From positions 1,240,001-1,304,000 of the forward strand of contig NZ_LS974202.1 in the NCBI RefSeq assembly GCF_900157305.1: a DNA stretch of 64,000 nt, read 5' to 3'. This DNA comes from Mesotoga infera. GTDB taxonomy: Bacteria; Thermotogota; Thermotogae; Petrotogales; Kosmotogaceae. Of this stretch, positions 8,753 to 17,549 are shown in pieces; within the stretch, counting starts at the first letter, position 1, and every line of letters starts with the position of its first letter. Under the pieces are notes generated by a model. It was not told the DNA's origin. It was given only the letters and a program-made list of their open reading frames with translations, and ran no database searches. The translations under genes were made by a program, and so were the position numbers.

Positions 8753-9703
8753 TTGAAGTTTTTTTTGACTCTGGTGGCGATGCTCCTGTGCGTGGCTGCG
8801 CTTGGGGTCTCGATCAGGTTCGACGACCTTTACAGAGTCGAAAGATACTCGGATCTGCCCCTTCTGATGCCACAGGGTATAGGCTGGGAGAGCAAGGCCG
8901 TCTTCAACCCGACGGCGATAGTAGTCGATTCAATCGTGCATATGTTCTACAGATCGGAGGATTGGTCCGGTGTCGGCAGGTGGAACGGGACATCGCGCAT
9001 AGGCAAGGCCACTTCGAGCGACGGCTTCGATTTCACCAGAGAGGCCTCACCGGCGATTGAGCCGACCGAAACCTACGAACTGCCCGGCGGCTGTGAGGAT
9101 CCGCGAATAGTCAGGGTAGATGATCTGTATATAATGACTTACACGGGCTACGACGGAGGAAAGGCCAGACTCTGTATCGCGACGTCTCACGACCTTGCGA
9201 CCTGGGAGAAACTGGGGCCGGTTTTCAGCAACGATACATGGTCGAAGTCAGGGGCGATCGTGCCTGCAAAGATAAACGGAAACTATTATATGTATTTCGG
9301 CGACTCGTCTATAAAACTGGCCTATTCGAAGGATCTGAAAAACTGGACCGTCTATCCCAGGCCCGTGCTGGAGCCGAGGCAGGACAAGTTCGACAGCAGG
9401 CTTGTAGAACCGGGGCCGGCGCCGCTGATAACAGAAGAAGGTATCCTGCTCATCTACAACAGCGCCGACTTCTCCACTATATACAGGCCGGGGGCAGCTC
9501 TGTTCGCCATAGACAATCCGAGAAACCTTCTCAAGAGAACCGATGTGTCGCTGATGGAACCGGAACTGTCCTGGGAAAAGCTGGGACAGGTGCCGAACGT
9601 TATCTTCATAGAGGGCGCAGTGGTGGTAGGAAATAGACTGATCCTCTATTACGGCGCCGCGGACACATATATAGGAGCGGCGGTGGTAGGACTGGCGTGG
9701 TAG
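8753..9703 (+). CDS. Exported GH130/GH43-like beta-propeller protein
   Basis: The 316-residue protein is a paralogue of the preceding gene (GGCEDPRIVRVDD, GQVPNVIFIEGAVV, LILYYGAAD) but begins with a signal peptide, MKFFLTLVAMLLCVAALG. It starts at TTG 5 bp after GGAGGTG and only 4 bp downstream of the cytoplasmic GH130 gene. An exported enzyme would have little phosphate to use, so it may hydrolyse mannosides outside the cell, as some GH130 members do. That is inference; the phosphate-binding residues would need alignment to decide. Confidence 0.8.
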   Translation: MKFFLTLVAMLLCVAALGVSIRFDDLYRVERYSDLPLLMPQGIGWESKAVFNPTAIVVDSIVHMFYRSEDWSGVGRWNGTSRIGKATSSDGFDFTREASPAIEPTETYELPGGCEDPRIVRVDDLYIMTYTGYDGGKARLCIATSHDLATWEKLGPVFSNDTWSKSGAIVPAKINGNYYMYFGDSSIKLAYSKDLKNWTVYPRPVLEPRQDKFDSRLVEPGPAPLITEEGILLIYNSADFSTIYRPGAALFAIDNPRNLLKRTDVSLMEPELSWEKLGQVPNVIFIEGAVVVGNRLILYYGAADTYIGAAVVGLAW

Positions 9704-9736
9704 GTTGTTGGTAAGAGCGAGACGCCACGCCCATCC

Positions 9737-10395
9737 TGTCATCCCGTAGTGCTTCTATATTGTCATCCCGGGCTCCGACCCGGGATCCACTCCTTAGAAA
9801 ACCGTGATTCTGAGTCAAGCTCAGAATGACGGGAAGGGAGTAAGACTGTCATCCCGTGGTGCGCCAATCCTGTCATCCCGTAATGCTCCTATACGGGATC
9901 TCGCTCTTTTGCTCTTTCGAAGGACCAGGATGCCGGATCAGGTCCGGCATGACAGGAAGGGGGAAAGACCGCGAAAATGGGGACTGACGGGCTCCTGACG
10001 TCTGTCCCCGTTTTTCGCGAAGAACGGGATCCTGACTTGGAGCATGCCAGGATGACCCGAAGGGATTGTCATCCCTGGCTCCGACCCGGGATCCACTCCT
10101 TAGAAAACCGTGATTCTGAGTCAAGCTCAGAATGACAGGAAGGGAGTAAGACTGTCATCCCGTGGTGCGCCAATCCTGTCATCCCGTAATGCTCCTATAC
10201 GGGATCTCGCTCTTTTGCTCTTACGAAGGACCGGAGATGCCGGATCAGGTTCGGCATGACAGGAAGGAGGAAAGGACGGGTTTTCTCTCCTCTCTCCACC
10301 TCTCGAATCTTTTACCAAGAACCTGGACGCGCAGCGTCGGAACGAGGAACCTGGGCGCAACGCGCCGGAACCGCTCTTTCCGCTCTCCACAAGCA
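9737..10395. repeat. Array of REP-like hairpin modules
   Basis: The gap is built from short palindromic modules that recur across the window. Examples are TCATCCCGTAATGCTCCTA followed by its closing TACGGGAT, CCCGGGCTCCGACCCGGG, GATTCTGAGTCAAGCTCAGA, and GCCGGATCAGGTCCGGC. Most modules are flanked by GTCATCCCG or its complement TGACGGG. The B-C pair (CCCGGG hairpin, CACTCCTTAGAAAACCGT spacer, CTGAG hairpin) occurs twice here, at about 9765-9830 and 10070-10137. Short reading frames through the array (peptides like MPDQVRHD) are by-products. No gene is seen. Confidence 0.85.
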
Positions 10396-10401
10396 CAGTC
10401 T

Positions 10402-12132
10402 CTATTTGTTCCCCTTCTCGTAAGAAGTAGGTCCTTCAGACCAGTCCGTGCGATCCAACCAGTCTTGAGGATACCCGACAGGCTGAGCCATCTTCCCCTT
10501 TTCATTTATGAATCCATCGTTATATCTAACTATCAGGTACTCGGAAAAAGCCCACCACGCCTTGACGATTTCATCGAAATTGCCCGCGCAGAACTCCGTC
10601 AGATATTTTACGGCTTTCTCCGGCCTGGTAGAAATGATCCCGGCAACATACGACTCAACTTCTTGAAGACGACTCAGGGAAAGCGTTTCGTACTTTTCTT
10701 GCATCAATTTGATATCTTCATGCATATAACTGTATTTCAGGCCTGCCCAGTTCGAAACGAAGTTGAAAGCCCACCATGCGCTGTCCCTGCTGAACTTTGA
10801 GGTATCACAGACCTGCAAGGAATACGGGAGGGCGTTTACTCCTGCATAGAATGGGATGAAACAGGTGTCGGCCGGTTTGTCGAGCCCTATCCACATCAAT
10901 CCTCCCAGCTGATCGGGAAGCCAGTCCCTTCCCTGACAGACGTAAGTGTATCCACAGTATGTTACCGAAATCGGCCTTTCCCAGGCCCCTCCCAGCTCAC
11001 GGGAAGGGTCGCCAACGTCGCCCTGTCCATCGTACGGACCGTAAAATCTATCGGGATAACCGAACGGCCCGGCGGCTATTCCTTTTGTGAGGTCAAACTC
11101 CGTTCCTTCGTAGTGGTCTCTATAAAGGTTCATCACGTCTCTCACCGTGAGCTTTTTGTCCGGTTTTATCGAAAAGGGGTACTCTCGAGTGAATCCATCT
11201 TCTACCCATGGAGAGAGGTCCATCCCCGGGGCGATAAGAGAAAACAGGCGCCACACTCTTCGCAGGGAGTAATAGGGATGGTTGTACTCGCCGAGGCTGA
11301 CGGTCCTTAGCCAGTCGAGGAGGCCATCTTCCGGCTTCCACCAGCCGTACTTCTCTGCGACTTCGTGAAGCGTCTTTCCGAAGAGAATGTCGGGGTCCTC
11401 GGGATCGATCTCCCTTATTCGGAACTGGTTGGCGGCTACAAATACCTCTCCGTCCGGTACTCTTTTTGCCACCCATAATCCCCCCGTGCCTTCCGGAGAC
11501 GGAGCCATCTCAATTATCCACGCTTCGTTGGGATCGGCAACCGGGAGCGTCTCGCCCGTACCGTAATATCCATATTCCTCGATCAGGAAACCAATGAGCT
11601 CAACCGCCTCGCGGGCGGTCTTGCAACGCTCCAGGGCGACACGCGATAACTCGGAGGAATAGAATATCCTTCTACCCGGCTCGGGTCCGATCTGAATCTT
11701 TGCTCCATCGGTACATTCGCCAAACATCAACTGATGCTCGTTCATGATTCCGTACGATCCGTCGAAGTACGCGTAAGTATGTGGAACCTGTGGAATCATG
11801 CCGATAGGTATCGACGGAAGGTATTCTTTGGTGTTGTAGGCCGGAGCCCTTGAAGACACGATTCTCGGATAGATGAAGCTGTTGTACTGGGGGAACTCAC
11901 CCACGGCGACTGCCGTGCAGTACACCGGCCTTAACGAGCCCGGTTCATGATCCTGTGCAGGCACATAGATGATTCTTTGATCGGAAAGATCATTATCGTC
12001 CGAATGGGCAACAATCATCGATCCATCGGCGCTCGCGCCCTTTGTCACAATTAACGTGGTACATGCAAAAGAAGTTGCAGCCATAAGAAGAAGAATCACG
12101 GCGCATACTGTACGAGCTTTCAAGTCATTCAC
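10402..12132 (-). CDS. Exported C69-family dipeptidase
   Basis: The 576-residue protein matches peptidase family C69 (PepD-type Ntn hydrolases). A signal-like N terminus ends ATSFA and is followed by CTTLIVTKGASADGSM, where the cysteine at about residue 24 would become the N-terminal nucleophile after cleavage. Downstream, AHSDDND, GIMNEHQLMFGECTD and RVALERCKTAREAVELIG are characteristic of the family. It would hydrolyse dipeptides at the cell surface or outside it. It is transcribed alone between a repeat array and a weakly structured 220-bp gap. Confidence 0.88.
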   Translation of the reverse strand: MNDLKARTVCAVILLLMAATSFACTTLIVTKGASADGSMIVAHSDDNDLSDQRIIYVPAQDHEPGSLRPVYCTAVAVGEFPQYNSFIYPRIVSSRAPAYNTKEYLPSIPIGMIPQVPHTYAYFDGSYGIMNEHQLMFGECTDGAKIQIGPEPGRRIFYSSELSRVALERCKTAREAVELIGFLIEEYGYYGTGETLPVADPNEAWIIEMAPSPEGTGGLWVAKRVPDGEVFVAANQFRIREIDPEDPDILFGKTLHEVAEKYGWWKPEDGLLDWLRTVSLGEYNHPYYSLRRVWRLFSLIAPGMDLSPWVEDGFTREYPFSIKPDKKLTVRDVMNLYRDHYEGTEFDLTKGIAAGPFGYPDRFYGPYDGQGDVGDPSRELGGAWERPISVTYCGYTYVCQGRDWLPDQLGGLMWIGLDKPADTCFIPFYAGVNALPYSLQVCDTSKFSRDSAWWAFNFVSNWAGLKYSYMHEDIKLMQEKYETLSLSRLQEVESYVAGIISTRPEKAVKYLTEFCAGNFDEIVKAWWAFSEYLIVRYNDGFINEKGKMAQPVGYPQDWLDRTDWSEGPTSYEKGNK

Positions 12133-12352
12133 CTCGCTTGGTTTGAAAGATATTTAATTCCCGACCAGTGACCAAAATCTAAATACACTCCCCAGGCGCA
12201 AGATCACATAACCAAATTGACGACTCTTTATCGAAGAGCGCCTCGAGCCGAAAATAATGCAGACAATTCTCTTTCCGTCTCGATTTTCGCTGAACATCTC
12301 TTCCCGCCGGTGGGGTTGGTTTTCTAGACTGCCCTGCATGCTCTTATCGCTG

Positions 12353-13840
12353 TTATTTATCTGGACTGAAGTGGATCACCTTGTCCATAAGTATCTCTTC
12401 ATATGACGGCCCTACACCGGTCTCAGGATTCACATAAGCTCTGAACGCTATTCTCAGGCTATTGTAGGTAACCCTCTCAGAAGTAGGTTCTGGAATCACC
12501 AGACAGTAATCCTCATCATCCGGGTTTGACCTGGCGACTTTCCAGACATAGAAATACTTCGCGTTGGGATCGTCGGGCAGAAATCTCTCCGCGCTTCCAA
12601 CAAGGCCTAGTTTGCTCTCGGCACTATGCTCGCTATGAACACTCGCGAATCCGTAGAGAATCCTTGACTCGACCGGCAGAAGATCCTCTACGAGATCGTT
12701 TGTATAAATAGTGAAATTCGAGTAAGTTGATTTTCCCGTGAGCGAGTGTACCGGACCAAAGACTATGGCGAAGTCATCGGGATCATCTCCCAGCGAGAAG
12801 GGATCGGTCCAGATATACACAGTGTCCCTGCTGTCTCCAAGAACGTCAGTGACGTTCTGAATAGCCATGTAACTGATCTCCACGGCCCTTTGAGTGCGAA
12901 GAGCATCGGCTTTGAGATTCGAGTACTCTTCAAGTATCGCTGCCTCCAGTTTGTCCATAGTTGGCTTTAGATCGAGTTCAGAATAATCACCCGTGTCTCT
13001 TGGAATCATGCTCGGCGTCGGGAATGGATCGGGTTCGATCGGTCTGGTGGGTGTGACACGCAAGACCCAACCTCGATAATTATGACTGTAAGGGGGTTTC
13101 ACGACTAGTTTGCCATCCACTATAATGGGAGGATCCTGCACGTAGGTCTTGTCTTGGGGATTCTTGAACAACGCCAGGCGAATCACAGTTAGTAACTCAT
13201 CGCAGTTCTGCTCAAGCCCCAGTTTCAGCATGCTTGAAGGAATAGGTTCGGTGTTGATCAGGCTCTGAGTGAAGCCCACTTTTGCCGCTGCGGCTCTCAC
13301 GATCGCGTCTGTATTCTTATCGGGAGTGGATATGATCATCGTTGGAGCGTTGAAGACCGTTCCCTTTGTCTCGGGTAGGATCGATTCGCCCGTTTTGATC
13401 CTTGTCAAATTGATCGTGTCGCCTACACTTGCCAGGACGCGTTGCCGGCTGCTTTGACCGGGCAGATACTTGGACATAACAAACGTGACATAGCTGAAGT
13501 AAGTGACCTCGGGTGGAGTCCAGCCAATGAAGATAATCGCCTCGTCTTCCCTCAACCTGAAGGTGAATGGCAAGGTGTTTGGAACTGTCTGCCCGGGTGC
13601 CGGCGGCAAGAAGTATGCCAAGTAAGGATTTGAAGCGTTGTTTCCATAACAGCTCGGGATAAGGTAATTAGAAAAGAGTTCTAGCAGATCCCAAGTGTAA
13701 ACCACACCCTGTTGAACGATAAAACCGTCTTCCTCGAGCTCTGAGATGAAGCTGTTAACATTCTCTTCAGTGAAGTAAGGGTCCAGCGAAAACAATGAGG
13801 CAGCAAGAAATAGCAGTAGAAGCGTTGCAAAACGTTTCAT
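12353..13840 (-). CDS. Exported protein of unknown function
   Basis: The protein of about 495 residues starts MKRFATLLLLFLAASLFSLD, a signal peptide. The ATG at 13840 is preferred over the in-frame upstream codon at 13864 because GGGGGGA lies just before it. The mature part has an acidic N-terminal helix region (FTEENVNSFISELEEDGF), then extended strands with YFSYVTFVMSKYLPG and DDPDDFAIVFGPVHS. There is no membrane anchor or lipobox. No family is recognised. It shares orientation with the C69 dipeptidase but lies 220 bp upstream of it. Confidence 0.6.
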   Translation of the reverse strand: MKRFATLLLLFLAASLFSLDPYFTEENVNSFISELEEDGFIVQQGVVYTWDLLELFSNYLIPSCYGNNASNPYLAYFLPPAPGQTVPNTLPFTFRLREDEAIIFIGWTPPEVTYFSYVTFVMSKYLPGQSSRQRVLASVGDTINLTRIKTGESILPETKGTVFNAPTMIISTPDKNTDAIVRAAAAKVGFTQSLINTEPIPSSMLKLGLEQNCDELLTVIRLALFKNPQDKTYVQDPPIIVDGKLVVKPPYSHNYRGWVLRVTPTRPIEPDPFPTPSMIPRDTGDYSELDLKPTMDKLEAAILEEYSNLKADALRTQRAVEISYMAIQNVTDVLGDSRDTVYIWTDPFSLGDDPDDFAIVFGPVHSLTGKSTYSNFTIYTNDLVEDLLPVESRILYGFASVHSEHSAESKLGLVGSAERFLPDDPNAKYFYVWKVARSNPDDEDYCLVIPEPTSERVTYNSLRIAFRAYVNPETGVGPSYEEILMDKVIHFSPDK

Positions 13841-14169
13841 TCTCGGTTCCCCCCTGGGTTCCATTTACCCACATTAGTGATCTTCCCTGCGCTCTTTTTG
13901 AGAGTCAAGAACCACTTTCACATTTTGTGAACCATCACCGGGTTTCGCTTCTGCAACGCCCTTTGAGAAAACTATTAAATCAAGGGGAGAGGGAATTTGT
14001 AAAAAACCTCGCCCGTAAACGTGTTATTTCCCGCAGCCGGATATATTCGACTCCCTCTCAACTAATTCAGCATGATAGAAAAACAACGATTCAAAGACCA
14101 AGTACAGGGTAAATCCCGGTAAATTATAACACCCCCCTCTTTGAAACCAAACGTTCGCTGGAGGTGTGT
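13841..14169. other. Intergenic region without visible gene
   Basis: The stretch holds the promoter region of the leftward exported protein and the downstream side of the leftward thioredoxin gene. I see no convincing coding frame, hairpin terminator or repeat module in it. Confidence 0.4.
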
Positions 14170-14478
14170 TCACGTCAGACTGTCTATCCTCTCGAGGTAT
14201 CTCACGATCTCTTCGATCGAAAAATACCTGCTCCACCTGTTACATTCCCGGCCTTCCAGAAGGATCAACACCGTAGGAACGGTGAAAACAGAATACTCCC
14301 CGGCCGTTTCGGGGTACTTCTCCGTATCGATACTCACGAACTCCCACTGCGGGAAGTCAACCTCCAAACTCTCGAGCTTTCTTTTCACGGCGGCACAGAC
14401 ACCACAGCCGTTGCTGAAAAAAACCACCAGCGTCTTCCCTCCGTGTCCTCTGAGCGCCCCGAATGTGAGCTCCTTCAA
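14170..14478 (-). CDS. Small thioredoxin-fold protein
   Basis: The protein of about 102 residues has the thioredoxin layout: TLVVFFSNGCGVCAAVKRKL with a CGVC redox motif near residue 24, then FVSIDTEKYPETAGEYSV and the cis-proline loop VPTVLILLEGRE. TTG at 14478 is chosen because it follows GGGAGGTGAGAAC; the longer frame up to 14607 would run antisense into the divergent NUDIX gene. It probably acts as a cytoplasmic thiol-disulfide oxidoreductase. The 61-bp divergent spacer must hold promoters for both genes. Confidence 0.82.
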   Translation of the reverse strand: MKELTFGALRGHGGKTLVVFFSNGCGVCAAVKRKLESLEVDFPQWEFVSIDTEKYPETAGEYSVFTVPTVLILLEGRECNRWSRYFSIEEIVRYLERIDSLT

Positions 14479-14539
14479 GTTCTCACCTCCCGTTAGTATT
14501 ATAATTGAACAAAAGAGATCGGACTTAGGGGGAGAGTCT

Positions 14540-15082
14540 TTGGAAAGCACCACGGCGGTTCTCGTACCGGTTTTCAAAATTTGCGGCGATGACCATCTTG
14601 TCCTCACCAGAAGATCGCGAAAGATAAGCCATCCCGGCCAGATAAGCTTCCCCGGCGGTCACCGCGAGGACGGCGAAACGCTGCTCGAATGTGCGGTGAG
14701 GGAGATGGAAGAAGAGATAGGCGCCTCTCCGTCACGTCTCGAAGAGGTCTGTCCGCTGGGCGTTACAACGACGGTCACGTCCGGCAAGGTGATCGTTCCC
14801 TTCATCGGATTCATCGATCGCCCCTTCTTCAGATTGAACAGATCGGAGGTTGAAGATCTTGTCTTTCTGTCCATACCGGCGCTGAAGTACGTATCGTCCG
14901 AACCTATCGTCATGCCGAGCGGAAAGGTGACGATCAGGTACAGGTTCCCCGGCTTCATAGTCTGGGGGGCGACGGCGCGGATAATCGAGAGCTCGTTGGA
15001 CAGGATAGTCGAACTCATAGACCTGCGGAACAGGGGGATGTCGCTCTGTAACAATGGATTTATTGAAAATAAAAAGGAGTGA
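14540..15082 (+). CDS. NUDIX hydrolase, CoA-pyrophosphatase-like
   Basis: The 180-residue protein carries the CoA-pyrophosphatase signature RRSRKISHPGQISFPGG directly before the Nudix box GGHREDGETLL...REMEEEIG (residues about 39-61), whose glutamates bind the catalytic metal. It starts at TTG 14540 after TTAGGGGGAGAG; the frame continues upstream to 14141, but that part lies opposite the divergent thioredoxin gene and is not coding. It would hydrolyse CoA or related dinucleotide pyrophosphates. It is followed 4 bp later by an alcohol dehydrogenase and is probably co-transcribed with it. Confidence 0.85.
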   Translation: MESTTAVLVPVFKICGDDHLVLTRRSRKISHPGQISFPGGHREDGETLLECAVREMEEEIGASPSRLEEVCPLGVTTTVTSGKVIVPFIGFIDRPFFRLNRSEVEDLVFLSIPALKYVSSEPIVMPSGKVTIRYRFPGFIVWGATARIIESSLDRIVELIDLRNRGMSLCNNGFIENKKE

Positions 15083-15086
15083 AGAG

Positions 15087-16250
15087 ATGCTTGATTTCGT
15101 ATTCAGCAACGCAACCAAAATAATCTTCGGGAGAGGAACGGAAATGAAAACCGGCCAGGAGATATCGCGCTACGGCAAGAAGGTTTTGCTTCATTACGGC
15201 GGCGGGAGCATAAAGAAATCCGGTCTGTACGACAGAATAGTCGAGAGCCTTCGCAAAGCCGGTGTCGAGGCGATAGAGCTTGGCGGGGTGATGCCCAACC
15301 CGAGGCTTTCACTCGTCAGGGAAGGAATAGAACTGTGCAGAAAACACGGGATCGGCTCCATTCTTGCGGTGGGTGGCGGAAGCGTCATCGATTCGGCCAA
15401 AGCGATAGGCATAGGCGTTCCCTACACGGGAGACGTCTGGGATTTCTATTCTACCGGCAGGAAGGTCGAGGAGATGCTTCCGCTGGGAGTCGTTCTGACG
15501 ATACCGGCGGCCGGCAGCGAATCGAGCGGCGGTTCGGTAATTACCAACGAAGACGGCCTTTACAAGCGCTCCGCAAACAGTGTCAACATGCGACCGAAAT
15601 TCGCGATCATGAACCCCGAACTGACCTTCACCCTGCCGCCTTACCAGACGGCAGTCGGCGCTGTTGACATAATGTCGCACGTAATGGAAAGGTACTTCAC
15701 CAACGTCAAAAACGTTGACTTCACCGATAGATTGTGCGAGGCAACGTTGAAAACGATGATAGTCAACACGCCGATCGTCCTGAAAGAACCCGACAATTAC
15801 GAGGCCAGGGCCGAGATAATGTGGGCCTCGACGATAGCCCACAACGATCTTCTCGGGACCGGAAGGATCGGCGACTGGGCGACGCACGGCATAGAACACG
15901 AGTTGAGCGCCATCTACGACATAGCCCATGGCGGGGGACTGGCGATAATGTGGCCCGCGTGGATGAAGTATGTCTATAAGCACGATATAGAAAGGTTCGC
16001 GCAGTTCGCCTGCAGAGTCTGGAATGTGGAGCCGGATTTCAGGAACCCCGAAAAGACGGCCCTCGAGGGCATAGAGAGCCTGAAAGGCTTCTTCTTGAGC
16101 CTTGGCATTCCAGTAACGCTCACCGGCGCGGGTATTCCGTCGGACAGGTTCGAAGAAATGGCGCGAAAGGCCACCGAAAAAGGACCGCTGGGGAATTTCG
16201 TAAGACTCAAAAAAGAAGACGTGGAGAAGATTTACAGACTGGCGCTTTGA
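15087..16250 (+). CDS. Iron-containing alcohol dehydrogenase (BdhA-like)
   Basis: The 387-residue enzyme of the group III alcohol dehydrogenases has an N-terminal NAD(P)-binding half with GGGSVIDSAKAIG near residue 95 and a C-terminal helical half with the metal ligands in DIMSHVMERYF, ATHGIEHELSA and IAHGGGLAIMWP. It resembles NADH/NADPH-dependent butanol dehydrogenases that reduce aldehydes in fermentation. The start at 15087 follows AAAAAGGAGTG; the frame upstream to 15054 overlaps the NUDIX gene and is unlikely to be used. Confidence 0.92.
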   Translation: MLDFVFSNATKIIFGRGTEMKTGQEISRYGKKVLLHYGGGSIKKSGLYDRIVESLRKAGVEAIELGGVMPNPRLSLVREGIELCRKHGIGSILAVGGGSVIDSAKAIGIGVPYTGDVWDFYSTGRKVEEMLPLGVVLTIPAAGSESSGGSVITNEDGLYKRSANSVNMRPKFAIMNPELTFTLPPYQTAVGAVDIMSHVMERYFTNVKNVDFTDRLCEATLKTMIVNTPIVLKEPDNYEARAEIMWASTIAHNDLLGTGRIGDWATHGIEHELSAIYDIAHGGGLAIMWPAWMKYVYKHDIERFAQFACRVWNVEPDFRNPEKTALEGIESLKGFFLSLGIPVTLTGAGIPSDRFEEMARKATEKGPLGNFVRLKKEDVEKIYRLAL

Positions 16251-16309
16251 ATCTGTATTGAGCGTTAGAAGCCGTGGCGAGTTGTGGGGGGCGCAAGAGC
16301 GCGAAAGTG

Positions 16310-16465
16310 AGCGAAAATAGGGACTGACGATTCTCCTGACGTCTGTCCCCGTTTTTCGCGAAGAACGGGATCCTGACTTGGAGCATGCCAGGATGACCCG
16401 AAGGGATTGTCATCCCGTAATGCTCCTATACGGGATCCCGCTCTTCCCGCTCTTCCCAGGGACGG
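16310..16465. repeat. REP-like hairpin modules
   Basis: The gap carries the GGGACTGAC/GTCTGTCCCC module, the GATCCTGAC...CCAGGATGACC module and the TCATCCCGTA...TACGGGAT module in the order also seen at about 9970-10075 and 34620-34710. No coding frame is credible. Confidence 0.8.
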
Positions 16466-16531
16466 CTATTCTGATTCCAATCTCCGATCTGATAAAATAA
16501 ATTATAGTTGTTCTAAACAAGGAGGAATTAT

Positions 16532-17167
16532 ATGAAGCGATACTCTGTGGTTATGGCTTTCTTTGTACTGTCATGCACGTTGGTCTTCGCTCACATTCCC
16601 TCTTTCCTGAAAGCCGAGGATTTCTCAGGCGGCTCTTATTTCGTGGAAGATATCGATCTCTCGCAGATCTTTTATTACGAGTTCTCCGGAGAGGAGACGA
16701 TCGTCTTCTCGTTCGAAGGTCTGCCAGGCAAGAACTTGCACATACTTTTCGGCGTGCCGGTGGGAGTTCCCGTAATGGAGACCACCTACTCCTTCAGACC
16801 GCGACTGGCCATATACAGGCCTGACGGCCAGCTGAAAGACGGCTTTGATTTCACGCAGACCGAGCCGGAGCTCATGTACGAATTCTTCGGAGACACCAAT
16901 TCTTACAAGTATCTCGGCTACGACAGCCTAATGGAAGCGGAGGGAACTTACAGGATCGAGATCTCCTCGAGAGAGGCTGGAAGGGCGTGGATAACCTTCG
17001 GCTTGAGGGAAAGCTTCACGTTCAAACAGATCCTGATGCTGCCTGAGTGGATAAGACAGATAAGGGAGTTCCACTATATGAAGGGACTGGCCAGATGGGA
17101 GATTTACGGCCTCGCCGGACTCGGGATCCTCACGGCGGGAGTGATAGCGCTCATCGTGTTCCTCTGA
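16532..17167 (+). CDS. Exported protein with C-terminal membrane anchor, unknown
   Basis: The 211-residue protein has a signal peptide (MKRYSVVMAFFVLSCTLVFA), a beta-rich domain (FSGEETIVFSFEGLPGKN, FRPRLAIYRPDG) and a C-terminal hydrophobic segment (IYGLAGLGILTAGVIALIVF) that ends the protein. It is therefore probably displayed on the outside of the membrane with its C terminus anchored. The start follows AAGGAGGAATT. It is monocistronic, with a strong terminator 45 bp downstream. No family is recognised. Confidence 0.65.
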   Translation: MKRYSVVMAFFVLSCTLVFAHIPSFLKAEDFSGGSYFVEDIDLSQIFYYEFSGEETIVFSFEGLPGKNLHILFGVPVGVPVMETTYSFRPRLAIYRPDGQLKDGFDFTQTEPELMYEFFGDTNSYKYLGYDSLMEAEGTYRIEISSREAGRAWITFGLRESFTFKQILMLPEWIRQIREFHYMKGLARWEIYGLAGLGILTAGVIALIVFL

Positions 17168-17211
17168 AAGCGAAAGCGGCGGAAAGCGAAAACGGCCGAT
17201 AGAAAATAGCA

Positions 17212-17243
17212 AAAGAGACGTCCTTTTCGACGTCTCTTTTTGT
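17212..17243 (+). terminator. Rho-independent terminator
   Basis: AAAGAGACGTC and GACGTCTCTTT form an 11-bp perfect stem with a 6-nt loop, followed by a run of T. It ends the transcript of the anchored protein at 16532-17167. Confidence 0.9.
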
Positions 17244-17549
17244 ATTTTATCACGGATATTCTTTAAAGTCAACCGGTCTGGCGATTAACCGCGTGTAACT
17301 TATACATCCGGAAGCGCCTCGAAACGCCGTTTTTTGTACAGTTCCTATACCTGTGCCGGGTACACATCCAGAAAGCTCATGGGATATAATATATATTGAA
17401 CGGTGTTGAAAATTTCGTATCGTAATTCTTTCTTAGTCATCTTATAGAACTGGCTGTTCGAACAATTGAACAGTTATATCGATCGAGTGCAGAGATACAC
17501 TGAGTTTTTCACGCTCGACTAATCGAATCAACACGAAGGAGGTAGTGAT
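17244..17549. other. Leader region of KamA-family gene with an inverted repeat
   Basis: About 300 bp without a gene. It contains a 20-bp inverted repeat at 17454-17473 (CTGTTC on one side, GAACAG on the other, AACAATT between) and a second weaker dyad (ATCGAGTG near 17483 and CACGCTCGA near 17510). These may be regulator sites for the downstream radical SAM gene; no known riboswitch is recognised. Confidence 0.4.

Noticed and set aside
14141-14539. N-terminal extension of the NUDIX gene
   Set aside because: It runs opposite the thioredoxin gene; a TTG with a good ribosome site at 14540 explains the true start.
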